13,342 bases of DNA from positions 1-13,342 of the forward strand of contig NZ_CAUVXL010000082.1 in the NCBI RefSeq assembly GCF_963555915.1, given 5' to 3'. Shown here one piece after another: positions 1-7,063 of the stretch. A program made the position numbers and the translations under genes. The DNA is from Protofrankia sp963555915. Its GTDB lineage: Bacteria > Actinomycetota > Actinomycetes > Frankiales > Frankiaceae. The notes beneath the pieces are model-generated. The model did no database searches, was not told where the DNA came from, and was given only the letters and a program-made list of their open reading frames with translations. Every line of letters begins with the position of its first letter. Positions within the stretch are counted from its first letter, which is position 1.

Positions 1-1
1 G

Positions 2-493
2 CGGGTGACGGTGACGGGCATCTCCACACCCGGGCCGCGTATCTCGGCGGTGACAGCCCGCCTACAGGGCGTTCACGTACCGTTCGGGGACGCGATCCGC
101 GGCCAGGTGGGGCAGGTCCCGGTGGACAAGGTGACCGCCGATGTGCAGATCAGCTACAGCGATCTCAACACCTATCTGGCGAGCCTGAAGCTCTCGATCG
201 GGAAGGTCCAGGTGGCGCCCGGCAGCGACGGCAAGGTCAAAGTGAATGTGGATGTGTCATTGCCGATCCTGGGTTCGATCATTGGTTCGCAGTCGATCGA
301 AACGGGTTTCACCGTCAAGGACAACAACCTCACGCTGGTTCTACCCGGGGGTCTGGCGCTGCCGGCGATTCCATTGCCGATCGCCGGGCTGCCGTTCAAC
401 CTGCGGATCCAGAGTGCCACGGCCGGCAGCAACGGCATCGCGGTGAGGGCGGCGGCCACCGACGTCATCCTTCCTGCCGGGGCCGCTGGCTGA
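2..493 (+). CDS. LmeA/DUF2993-like secreted phospholipid-binding protein, 5' end missing
   Basis: The frame is open from the window edge to the TGA at 491-493, so this is the C-terminal part of a gene whose start lies upstream; the GTG at position 5 is probably internal. About 163 residues are visible. They include a DUF2993-like stretch (VTADVQISYSDLNTYL, then alternating beta-strand residues with PILGS and LPIAGLPFNLRI) and end in a short Ala/Gly tail. Members of this family (LmeA, Rv0817c type) are exported to the cell envelope, bind phospholipids and affect lipoglycan maturation in mycobacteria. That role is family knowledge, and the signal peptide cannot be seen here. No same-strand gene follows closely, so the gene ends its unit. 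The family call rests on overall pattern recognition, because the domain has no catalytic motif to check. Confidence 0.7.
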   Translation, partial: RVTVTGISTPGPRISAVTARLQGVHVPFGDAIRGQVGQVPVDKVTADVQISYSDLNTYLASLKLSIGKVQVAPGSDGKVKVNVDVSLPILGSIIGSQSIETGFTVKDNNLTLVLPGGLALPAIPLPIAGLPFNLRIQSATAGSNGIAVRAAATDVILPAGAAG

Positions 494-855
494 GCCGGCG
501 GTCACCCCGTGGATCTCCGCTCCGTTCCCGCGCCGCGTCGAATCAGCGACAGTTCCCGGACCGCCGGGTGGGCGACAGGCAATTATTACTCGTTGGCGGA
601 TACTGTCGGACTCGTGGTCGGTCGTCTCCGGACATGACTGATGTGGTCATGACTGCTGTGGACATGTCCGGTACCGACATGGCCGACCCCGCGCAGTCTG
701 CCCCCTGCGTTGTGTCCGTGGTGATTGGTCCACCCGACCTGGATCATGGTCTGTGGACGACGCTACGATTCGGACGACCCGCAAGATCGGACGATCCATG
801 TCGAAGTAGTTCGGCGGGGCATCCGGCCTGTGTCCCGTCCTGAAGGGGGAAACAC
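494..855. other. 362-nt gene-poor spacer
   Basis: The spacer lies between the LmeA-like gene and the FHA-ABC gene. It contains a 15-bp-period repeat (632-691), an AT-rich patch near 579-589 that stands out in this GC-rich DNA, and a weak possible -10 element (TACGAT, 764-769) without a convincing -35. A plus-strand frame from GTG 568 to TGA 841-843 is open for 91 codons, but its third positions are much less GC-rich than in the real genes and it resembles nothing I know, so I do not call it a gene. I see no convincing terminator after the LmeA-like gene. Confidence 0.5.
632..691 (+). repeat. 15-bp-period repeat, four units
   Basis: The tetramer CATG recurs at 633, 648, 663 and 678, exactly 15 bp apart. 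The first two units, ACATGACTGATGTGG (632-646) and TCATGACTGCTGTGG (647-661), match at 13 of 15 positions. The third and fourth units (662-676 and 677-691) keep mainly the ACATG start. The array lies about 165-225 bp upstream of the FHA-ABC start codon. It could be a phased regulatory site or a decayed tandem duplication. Confidence 0.6.
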
Positions 856-3309
856 GTGCAGACGACCCTCAGAGTCGTCAGCGGCGCCATCGTGGCCACC
901 GTGCCTGCCGGCCAGCCGTTCGTCGTCGGGCGTGCCCGCTCGGCCGACTTCGTCATGCCCGACAGTCGGGTGTCCCGCCGGCACCTGCTGATCGAACCGG
1001 TCGGCGCGGGCTGGGCCGTGCGGGACATCAGCTCGAACGGAACCTGGCTCGACGGCCAGCGGGTGCAGAGCGTGGACGTGAACGGCGAGATCCGCTTCCG
1101 GCTCGGTACCCCGACCGGACCGGAGGTCGTCGTCCTGCCTGAGGTGCCCGCCACCGGCGAGGCTCCCTCCGAGTACGATGATCCGCATTTCGAGATGCCG
1201 ACGATGCTGCGCAGCGCCGCCCGCGTCGAGTCCGGACCGCAGCTGCCCAGGCAGGCCCCGCGGCGTCTGGATGACGCCGGTGGACCCGACCTTGAGCGTG
1301 AGCACGAACGCCAGACGGCCTACCCGCTGCACCCCGGCAGGATGTCCATCGGGCGGTCCCGCGACAACGACATCGTCGTGGGTGACCTGCTGGCTTCCCG
1401 CCGGCATGCGGAGCTGTTCGTCGGTCACAGCGGGACCGGTGCCGGCGATGTGGAGATCGCCGATCTCGAGTCCGCGAACGGCACGTTCGTCAACGGCAAG
1501 CGCATCATCCGTGAGCCGGTACCGCAGGGCGCGGTGATTGCCGTCGGTCACCATGTGTTCCAACTTGTCGGCAACGAGCTCGTCGAGTACATCGACTCCG
1601 GGGACGTCAGCTTCGAGGCCGACGGTCTGAACGTGTGGGCCGGCCAGAAACAGCTCATGCACGACATGACCTTCCGGCTGCGTGGGAGCGCGCTGCTGGC
1701 GGTGGTCGGGCCGAGTGGCGCGGGCAAGTCCACCCTGCTCAACGCCCTCACCGGGTTCCGCCCGGCGGACAAGGGCGAGGTGCGCTACGCCGGTCGGAAC
1801 ATGTACTCCGAGTACGACGAGCTGCGCCGCCGTATCGGTTACGTGCCCCAGGAGGATCTGCTCCACACCACCCTGACCGTGCGGCGGGCCCTCGAGTTCG
1901 GCGCCGAGCTGCGGTTCCCGCCGGACACGACCAAGGAGGAACGCGGCGCCCGGGTGGACGAGGTCCTCGCGGAGCTCGGGCTCACCCAGCACGCCGGCAC
2001 CCAGGTGGCCAGGCTGTCGGGTGGGCAGCGCAAGCGCACCAGCGTCGCGCTCGAGCTGCTGACCAAACCCACCCTGCTCTACCTGGACGAGCCCACCTCC
2101 GGGCTCGACCCGGGCATGGACAAGAACGTCATGGAGTCGCTGCGCAAGCTGGCCGACGACGGCCGTACGGTCGTCGTGGTCACCCACAGCGTGGCTCAGC
2201 TCGACCTCTGCGACTACGTCCTGGTACTCGCCCCCGGCGGGTACGTCGCCTACTTCGGCCCGCCGCGCGACGCGCTGTCCTTCTTCGGGAAGAAGGACTA
2301 CCCGGATGTCTTCCTGATGCTGGAGGCGACGCCGGGGGCGGAGTCGGCGGCCCGGTTCCGCCAGTCGCGCTACTACGTGCCCGCGTCGGTGACCGCGCCG
2401 TCGGCCCGCCCGGCGCGCGAAGACCTGCCGAGCATCCGCCAGCAGTCGGTGTTCTCCCAGCTGATCACGTTAAGTCGGCGGACGCTGGCGGTGGTTGCGT
2501 CCGACAAGTCCTACCTGCGGCTCATCGTCGTGTTCCCGTTCCTGCTCGGGCTGATCCCGCGGGCGATACCCGGCAGTTTCGACCTCGCCGGGGACGGCTC
2601 GCCGAACGCGGACGCCGGCACGATCCTGCTGGTGATGGTGTTGTGCGCCTGTTTCATGGGGATGGCGAACTCGGTCCGTGAGATCGTCAAGGAACGGGCG
2701 ATCTATCGCCGCGAACGGGCGATCGGGCTGTCCCGGACGGCCTACATCGGCTCGAAGATCCTCGTTCTGGCGCTGATCACGACCTTGCAGGCCATCCCGT
2801 TCACCCTGATCGCGCTGGTCGGCAGACAGCCCGCCGAGGGGGTCGCGTTCGGAAACTCCCTGGTCGAATGCTTGATCGCGGTGATCGTGGTGTCGCTGTC
2901 CTCGGCCATGCTCGGGCTCGTCATCTCCGCACTGGTCGACAACGCGGACAAGACCATGCCGCTGCTCGTGCTCCTCACCATGGCGCAGCTGGTGTTCAGC
3001 GGTGGCATCCTGCCCGTCCACGGCAAGCCCGGCCTGGAGCAGATCAGCCTGATCGCGCCGGCCCGCTGGGGTTTTGCCGGGTTGTCCTCGGTCGGTGATC
3101 TCAACCGGATCAGCCTTGCCGGCGCTACCCGCCCAGACGGCAAATTGATCAATAACAAGGTGGTCGTGGACCCGTTCTTCGACCACACATCGTCGGCCTA
3201 CCTCACCGACATCGCCGCCGGCGTGGGGATCGGCGTGATCTGCGTCATCGCCACGGCCTTCCTGATCCGTCGGATGGACCCGAAGACCGCCAAGCGCAAG
3301 CCGGCGTAG
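856..3309 (+). CDS. FHA-FHA-ABC transporter (Rv1747-like), ATPase fused to permease
   Basis: This 817-aa protein is a half-transporter with two phosphothreonine-reading domains in front of its ATPase. FHA1 (about 5-85) shows G25-R26, SRRH at 40-43 and N61-G62. FHA2 (about 155-240) shows G166-R167, SRRH at 181-184 and N208-G209. The ATPase (about 255-475) has Walker A GPSGAGKST (285-293), signature LSGGQRKR (387-394), Walker B LLYLDEP (407-413) and H-loop H444. An ABC2-type permease follows, with about six membrane segments (roughly 553-570, 587-605, 632-655, 668-694, 700-717, 785-804). The GTG start is supported by AAGGGGGA at 843-850, six bases upstream. The order and length match M. tuberculosis Rv1747 (about 865 aa), which exports cell-envelope material and is phosphorylated by PknF on threonines between its FHA domains. 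The linker here (about 88-155) has few threonines; T100, T116 and T154 are candidates. The substrate cannot be told from sequence. A Ser/Thr kinase converges on it 22 nt away, which supports phospho-control. Confidence 0.93.
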   Translation: MQTTLRVVSGAIVATVPAGQPFVVGRARSADFVMPDSRVSRRHLLIEPVGAGWAVRDISSNGTWLDGQRVQSVDVNGEIRFRLGTPTGPEVVVLPEVPATGEAPSEYDDPHFEMPTMLRSAARVESGPQLPRQAPRRLDDAGGPDLEREHERQTAYPLHPGRMSIGRSRDNDIVVGDLLASRRHAELFVGHSGTGAGDVEIADLESANGTFVNGKRIIREPVPQGAVIAVGHHVFQLVGNELVEYIDSGDVSFEADGLNVWAGQKQLMHDMTFRLRGSALLAVVGPSGAGKSTLLNALTGFRPADKGEVRYAGRNMYSEYDELRRRIGYVPQEDLLHTTLTVRRALEFGAELRFPPDTTKEERGARVDEVLAELGLTQHAGTQVARLSGGQRKRTSVALELLTKPTLLYLDEPTSGLDPGMDKNVMESLRKLADDGRTVVVVTHSVAQLDLCDYVLVLAPGGYVAYFGPPRDALSFFGKKDYPDVFLMLEATPGAESAARFRQSRYYVPASVTAPSARPAREDLPSIRQQSVFSQLITLSRRTLAVVASDKSYLRLIVVFPFLLGLIPRAIPGSFDLAGDGSPNADAGTILLVMVLCACFMGMANSVREIVKERAIYRRERAIGLSRTAYIGSKILVLALITTLQAIPFTLIALVGRQPAEGVAFGNSLVECLIAVIVVSLSSAMLGLVISALVDNADKTMPLLVLLTMAQLVFSGGILPVHGKPGLEQISLIAPARWGFAGLSSVGDLNRISLAGATRPDGKLINNKVVVDPFFDHTSSAYLTDIAAGVGIGVICVIATAFLIRRMDPKTAKRKPA

Positions 3310-3321
3310 CCGCGACTGCCG

Positions 3322-3354
3322 CCCCCCGCGCTCAGCCGGACTGCCAGCGGGGGG
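3322..3354. terminator. Shared hairpin between convergent genes
   Basis: CCCCCCGC (3322-3329) and GCGGGGGG (3347-3354) form a perfect 8-bp G/C stem with a 17-nt loop. It starts 12 nt after the stop of the FHA-ABC gene, and its right arm lies inside the last codons of the opposing kinase gene. There is no T-tract. It could slow or stop transcription from both sides. Confidence 0.5.
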
Positions 3355-5371
3355 TGGCGTTCAGACCGTTGAACGTGGTCAGCCGCTGCGCGTGGGCGTC
3401 GTCGAGGCGGTTCGCGTCCGTCACGTAGATCTCGCGGTTGGTGGCGCCGTCGCGCTGGCTGGTGAAGGCGATCCGTTTGTCGTCCCCGGCGGCGAACGAC
3501 GGGTCCTGGTCCTGGCCGGGAGCGTTGGTCAGCTGCGCGGCTGCGCCACCGGCGGCGTCCATGACGTAGATGTCCAGCTCGGCGAGGTTCGTACCGGCGC
3601 TGCGGCGGAACGCGATCCTCTTGCCGTCCGGTGACCAGCACGGGTCGGCGTCGAGACCGTCCCTACCGTCGGTGAGTGCGACGGGCTGGGCGCCGGTGTT
3701 GAACGCGTCGACGGTGAACAGCTTGCCGCCGTTGCTCCCGTTCTCGCTGACGAAGTAGGCGATTCGGTTGTCCGTCGGTGACCAGGACGGGTCGGTGGCC
3801 CCGGCGGGTACGGGTAGTTGCCGGACGCTCGACCCGTCCATCGCGATGACGTAGAGGCCGGTTGAGCCGTCGTTCGGGCCGCGGACAGCCCTGATCACGA
3901 CGAACCTCCCGGTGGGGTCGACCGACGCCCGGGCGTCCGACGCGAGCTGGACGTCCAGCGCTGGGCCGGCGGTGAAAAGGGAGATCGGCAGGCCGCTGCC
4001 GTCGGCGGCGATCGCCTTGAGGCTGGGGGAGGAGTCACCCACCGTGTAGAGGACGGTCTTGCGTCTGGGCCCGACGATCACCGGGAGCGTGTCCGGATCC
4101 GTATCGTGGGTCAGCTTTCGCGGCGATCCCACCAGGCCGTTCGGGCCGACCTGCGCGCTGAAGATGTCCTTCTTGCCGTCCTGCTCGCTGGAGTAGACCA
4201 GCGTGTCGTCGCCGAGCGCGACAGCGGCCTTCGGCAGGATGTCGGTGACCTTCGCCTGGTTGTCGCCCGGGTCGGAGCCGGTGGCCAGCGCCAGCACCGC
4301 CCCGGCCACCGCCGCCACCGCGACCCCGCTGCCCGCGACGACCAGCGCTGTCCGGCGGCGGGGCCGCGGCAGCGGGCTGTCGCCCCGAACGGTGGCCGGC
4401 GTGGACGTCCCACGGGTGCCGCGCGTTGCAATGCCACCGGACGCGCCACCGGACGCGCCACCGGGCGCGGGTAGCTGCCAGTCGCGTAACACCTGGGTGA
4501 CCGTTGCCTCGGGGTCGACCTGCTCTGTCGACAGCGGCTCGCCGAGCAGGCGCAGCATCAGCTGCTGCGCGCTCGGTCGGGCTGCGGGAGTCTTGACCAT
4601 CGCGCTCGCGACGATCTCGCGCAGGGGGCTGTCCAGCCCGTCCAGGCGGGGCTCCTCGCTCACCGCACGGTAGAGCAGAACCTGCGCGCTGCCTTCGCCG
4701 AAGGGGTAGCGGCCGGTTGCGGCAAAGGTGATGAGCCCGCCCCAGGCGAAGATGTCCACCGCCGGGGTGACCGGCTCGCCCTGGATCTGTTCGGGTGCCA
4801 TGAAGGCGGGGGTGCCGAGCTGCTGGAGGTCCCCGGTGAGGTCGCTGACGGCGTCCAGCGCGCGGGCGATCCCGAAGTCGATGACGCGGGGCCCGAAGGG
4901 GGAGAGCACCACGTTGGAGGGCTTGAGGTCCCGGTGCACGATGCCGGCGCTGTGGATCGCGGTCAGGGCCGCGGCAACGCCGACCGCGAGTTGCTCAAGG
5001 TTCGCCGCCGACAGCGGGCCGTTCTCGGTCACGAACTTCGCCAGCGTCCGGCCCTCGATGAACTCGGTGACCAGATACGGTTGTTCGGCATCCGGTGCCG
5101 CGTCGAGTACCTCGGCGGTGCACACCCGGGCGACCCGGCGGGCCGTTTCGGCTTCCAGCCGGAAACGCGACCGGAACTCGTGGTCGTCGGCCACGTCGGC
5201 CCGGATCACCTTGATGGCGACCAGCCGGCCGGTTTCGGTGCGCCCGAGATAGACGGTTCCCATTCCGCCCTGGCCGAGCGTGCCCAGCAGGGTGTAAGCA
5301 CCGAGCTGGGCGGGGTCGTGGGGACCCAGCGGGGCCATCTGTGCGTTCAGAGCCGCATCCGGCGCCGTCAT
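3332..5371 (-). CDS. Receptor Ser/Thr protein kinase with extracytoplasmic TolB/PD40 propeller
   Basis: This is a 679-aa PknB-type (Hanks) kinase. The cytoplasmic kinase domain (about 26-280) has the glycine loop GQGGMG (33-38), lysine K54 in VAIK, catalytic HRDLKPSN (146-153), DFG (165-167), an activation loop with T179 and T187, and APE (192-194). A Gly/Pro/Thr-rich juxtamembrane linker (about 300-340) ends in RPRRR, followed by a single membrane helix (about 341-364). The outside part (about 385-679) carries roughly six PD40/WD40-like blades, each with a motif of the type DPSWSPTDNRIAYF, PCWSPDGKRIAF or DPSFAAGDDKRIAF, as in TolB-type propellers. This is probably a ligand- or wall-sensing domain, but the ligand is unknown. 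The ATG start is preceded on its strand by GGGGGTAGG. The gene converges with the FHA-ABC gene, whose FHA domains are likely readers of its phosphorylation, by analogy with PknF and Rv1747; the partnership is inference. It is divergent from a lipoprotein gene. Confidence 0.95.
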   Translation of the reverse strand: MTAPDAALNAQMAPLGPHDPAQLGAYTLLGTLGQGGMGTVYLGRTETGRLVAIKVIRADVADDHEFRSRFRLEAETARRVARVCTAEVLDAAPDAEQPYLVTEFIEGRTLAKFVTENGPLSAANLEQLAVGVAAALTAIHSAGIVHRDLKPSNVVLSPFGPRVIDFGIARALDAVSDLTGDLQQLGTPAFMAPEQIQGEPVTPAVDIFAWGGLITFAATGRYPFGEGSAQVLLYRAVSEEPRLDGLDSPLREIVASAMVKTPAARPSAQQLMLRLLGEPLSTEQVDPEATVTQVLRDWQLPAPGGASGGASGGIATRGTRGTSTPATVRGDSPLPRPRRRTALVVAGSGVAVAAVAGAVLALATGSDPGDNQAKVTDILPKAAVALGDDTLVYSSEQDGKKDIFSAQVGPNGLVGSPRKLTHDTDPDTLPVIVGPRRKTVLYTVGDSSPSLKAIAADGSGLPISLFTAGPALDVQLASDARASVDPTGRFVVIRAVRGPNDGSTGLYVIAMDGSSVRQLPVPAGATDPSWSPTDNRIAYFVSENGSNGGKLFTVDAFNTGAQPVALTDGRDGLDADPCWSPDGKRIAFRRSAGTNLAELDIYVMDAAGGAAAQLTNAPGQDQDPSFAAGDDKRIAFTSQRDGATNREIYVTDANRLDDAHAQRLTTFNGLNATPRWQSG
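4440..4463. repeat. 12-bp tandem repeat in the kinase linker
   Basis: GACGCGCCACCG occurs twice in tandem (4440-4451, 4452-4463), flanked by partial copies on both sides. On the minus strand it encodes the Gly/Ala/Ser repeats (GGASGGASGG) of the juxtamembrane linker. The 12-bp unit keeps the reading frame, so copy-number change would alter linker length without a frameshift. Confidence 0.75.
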
Positions 5372-5505
5372 TGTCGACCTACCCCCAGAGCGCGTGCCAT
5401 TCGCAACGTCCGCTCAGACCGGCCGGACAGGTCTTCAAGGTACTCCCGCGGTCGTCTCGCTGACTCCCGGCTTTCCCATCGGATCAGGCATGACATGCTC
5501 CTGGT
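5372..5505. promoter_or_regulatory. Divergent promoter region, kinase / lipoprotein
   Basis: These 134 nt separate two divergently read genes and must hold both promoters unless either gene is internally transcribed. Toward the lipoprotein gene, CATGCT (5494-5499) would be a -10 placing the transcript start at or near the ATG at 5506. No Shine-Dalgarno sequence is visible there, so a leaderless mRNA is possible. Toward the kinase I see a clear ribosome-binding stretch but no convincing -10. These assignments are weak. Confidence 0.4.
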
Positions 5506-6870
5506 ATGGCGCGGTCGCGACGGTTGTCTTCGGTAAGCGCTTCTGTGTTTGTTGGTGTGGTGGCCGCTTTCCTGTTAGCGGTGGGTTGTGGTAATGCGAG
5601 TTCACCGGTGTCGCCTGCGTCGGCGGCGGCATCAAGCGCAGGTTCGGGTGGGTCACCCACAGCTGCGCCACCGGCGACCGACCCCACCGCGCCGGTGTGG
5701 GGCTTTGTCCGCTCGGACGAGGCTGCGCCGCCCCTTGACGTCGCGCGGACGCCCGCGCCCTTTGTTCAGGCCGGCAGCTGGCAGTCCGCGGCGGGCGGCA
5801 GTGGTGCGGCGGGCGGCAGTGGTGCGGCGGCGACGGTGGTCCGGCGGGATGTCGGTCGCTACAGCGTGACGTTCCCAGGGATCGGCGTACCCGGCGGGCG
5901 CGGTGTCGCGGTGGCGTCCGCGGTCGGCGACCAGCCCGTGAGCTGCCACACCGAGCGGTGGGTACGGTCGGGTTCGGCCGAGGATGTGACCCTGTCCTGC
6001 CGGTCGCCGGCCGGGGACTACGCCGACTCGCGGTTCACCGCGTTGTTCACCTTCGCGCCGGCGTCCTATCGTGCGCCGTCGACCTTCTCCGACACGTACT
6101 TCCGCGGGCAGGGGGTGAGCCCGACCCCCACCGGGGCGTCGGTGTCGGTCCCGCCGCCCTATACCTACTTTCGCGACGACGCCCCCGGCCAGGCGTCGAC
6201 CCCGGCGGGCGACCACTACGACGCCGCCGGCCCGGCCGCGTCCATCTCGATCAACCGGATCGGGGTCGGGCACTACTCGATCGATCTGGTCGGTCCGACC
6301 TATTCCGCCCGGGAGGGCAACAACCTCCAGGTCAACGCGATCGGCTCCACCCCGGCCGGTTGCAACCCGCTCGGCCGGGACGAGAAGGCCGACCGGCAGA
6401 CCATCTTCGTCGGTTGCGCCGTGGGCGAGACCTGGACCGACACCCCGTTCGTCCTCATCTACACCAATCAGCACGCGATGATCGGGGCGGACAACGTGTC
6501 GTTCGGGCATGCCTTCACCGGCCAGGAGGTCGCCGGCTCAGGGAAGATCGTGCAGCCGCCCCTGGGCAGGACGGTGGAGGTGTGGGACCGGTACACCGCC
6601 AACAGCGCCGGCAAGGCGAACACCGTCCGGCACCTCTCGGCCGGTGCGTATGAGGTGGCCTTCCCGGCGGCCGGCCGCACCCCGGACACCGTCGAGGTCA
6701 TCCCCTACGGTGAGCCGACCCACCGGTGCGCGATCGGTGGTTGGAGTTCACCGCGCGGCAGCACCGCCGGCGACGTGACGGTCTCGGTCTTCTGTGTGGA
6801 CCCGGCCGGCGCCCGGTCCGACACCCAGTTCAGTCTCGCCTATGTCAGCGCCGCGGTCCTGACGTCCTGA
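5506..6870 (+). CDS. Predicted lipoprotein with three diverged Cys-paired modules, function unknown
   Basis: I do not recognise the family of this 454-aa protein. The N-terminus has a charged start (MARSRR), a hydrophobic stretch (about 13-26) and the possible lipobox AVGC with C28, then a Ser/Ala/Pro/Gly-rich linker to about residue 62. The rest reads as three copies of one module (about 110-185, 245-320, 370-447). Each has a G-x-Y-x-[VI] strand (GRYSVTF, GHYSID, GAYEVAF), a paired Cys, and an ending like D-x-x-F-x-L-x-[YF]. The Cys pairs are C147/C165, C286/C304 and C408/C430, spaced 18, 18 and 22 residues, which suits one disulfide per module outside the membrane. Modules 1 and 2 are each preceded or followed by aromatic stretches such as TYFR. 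The ATG lacks a clear ribosome-binding site. Its divergent position next to the propeller kinase suggests, but does not show, a shared role at the cell surface. It could be cell-wall bound or a ligand-binding protein. Confidence 0.85.
   Translation: MARSRRLSSVSASVFVGVVAAFLLAVGCGNASSPVSPASAAASSAGSGGSPTAAPPATDPTAPVWGFVRSDEAAPPLDVARTPAPFVQAGSWQSAAGGSGAAGGSGAAATVVRRDVGRYSVTFPGIGVPGGRGVAVASAVGDQPVSCHTERWVRSGSAEDVTLSCRSPAGDYADSRFTALFTFAPASYRAPSTFSDTYFRGQGVSPTPTGASVSVPPPYTYFRDDAPGQASTPAGDHYDAAGPAASISINRIGVGHYSIDLVGPTYSAREGNNLQVNAIGSTPAGCNPLGRDEKADRQTIFVGCAVGETWTDTPFVLIYTNQHAMIGADNVSFGHAFTGQEVAGSGKIVQPPLGRTVEVWDRYTANSAGKANTVRHLSAGAYEVAFPAAGRTPDTVEVIPYGEPTHRCAIGGWSSPRGSTAGDVTVSVFCVDPAGARSDTQFSLAYVSAAVLTS
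5788..5823 (+). repeat. 18-bp perfect tandem duplication in the lipoprotein gene
   Basis: GCGGCGGGCGGCAGTGGT is repeated without change at 5788-5805 and 5806-5823, and a third copy begins (GCGGCGG, 5824-5830). In frame it encodes AAGGSG twice (residues 95-106), a flexible linker just before the first module. Perfect identity suggests recent slippage. Confidence 0.85.
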
Positions 6871-6879
6871 CGTCTGCCC

Positions 6880-6909
6880 GCCCAGCGCTGTGCCGGCGCT
6901 GAGCTGGGC
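6880..6909. terminator. Candidate terminator after the lipoprotein gene
   Basis: GCCCAGC (6880-6886) pairs with GCTGGGC (6903-6909). Inside it, CAGCGC and GCGCTG offer an alternative inner stem. It starts ten bases after the stop codon at 6868-6870. No T-tract follows. Confidence 0.45.
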
Positions 6910-6935
6910 CGGCGCTACGCCGTGGTGGAGGCGCT

Positions 6936-6960
6936 GGGCAGCTCCCCCCGTGGGCTGCCC
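6936..6960. terminator. Second hairpin between convergent genes
   Basis: GGGCAGC (6936-6942) and GCTGCCC (6954-6960) form a perfect 7-bp stem with an 11-nt C-rich loop. It lies in the spacer between the lipoprotein gene and the convergent oxidoreductase gene, so it could serve either direction. The rest of this 193-nt spacer shows nothing else I can name. Confidence 0.4.
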
Positions 6961-7063
6961 GGTCTCGCCCCCACCCGGCGGACCTGCGAGTCAGATCAAA
7001 CTGGATGCAGGCGCGTCACACATCGTCATTCGCTGGGATTCGGGCACACGTTCGCCACGGATT

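Noticed and set aside
495..567. CCGGCGGT (495-502) and ACCGCCGG (560-567) as a terminator after the LmeA-like gene
   Set aside because: The 8-bp arms are 57 nt apart, and such G/C-only matches are common in this composition.
568..843. Possible 91-aa gene just before the FHA-ABC gene
   Set aside because: Third-position GC is clearly lower than in the real genes, no family resemblance is visible, and its stop lies against the next gene's ribosome-binding site. It is only kept as context for the 15-bp repeat.
763..2187. Long open frame on the minus strand opposite the FHA-ABC gene
   Set aside because: It is a GC-bias shadow. The plus strand encodes intact FHA and ABC motifs, while the minus translation is rich in His/Arg/Gly/Pro with no recognisable domain.
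1635..2681. Long plus-strand frame inside the FHA-ABC gene
   Set aside because: It overlaps the ATPase coding sequence in another frame. The product is Arg/Ala/Gly-rich with no domain, typical of high-GC shadows.
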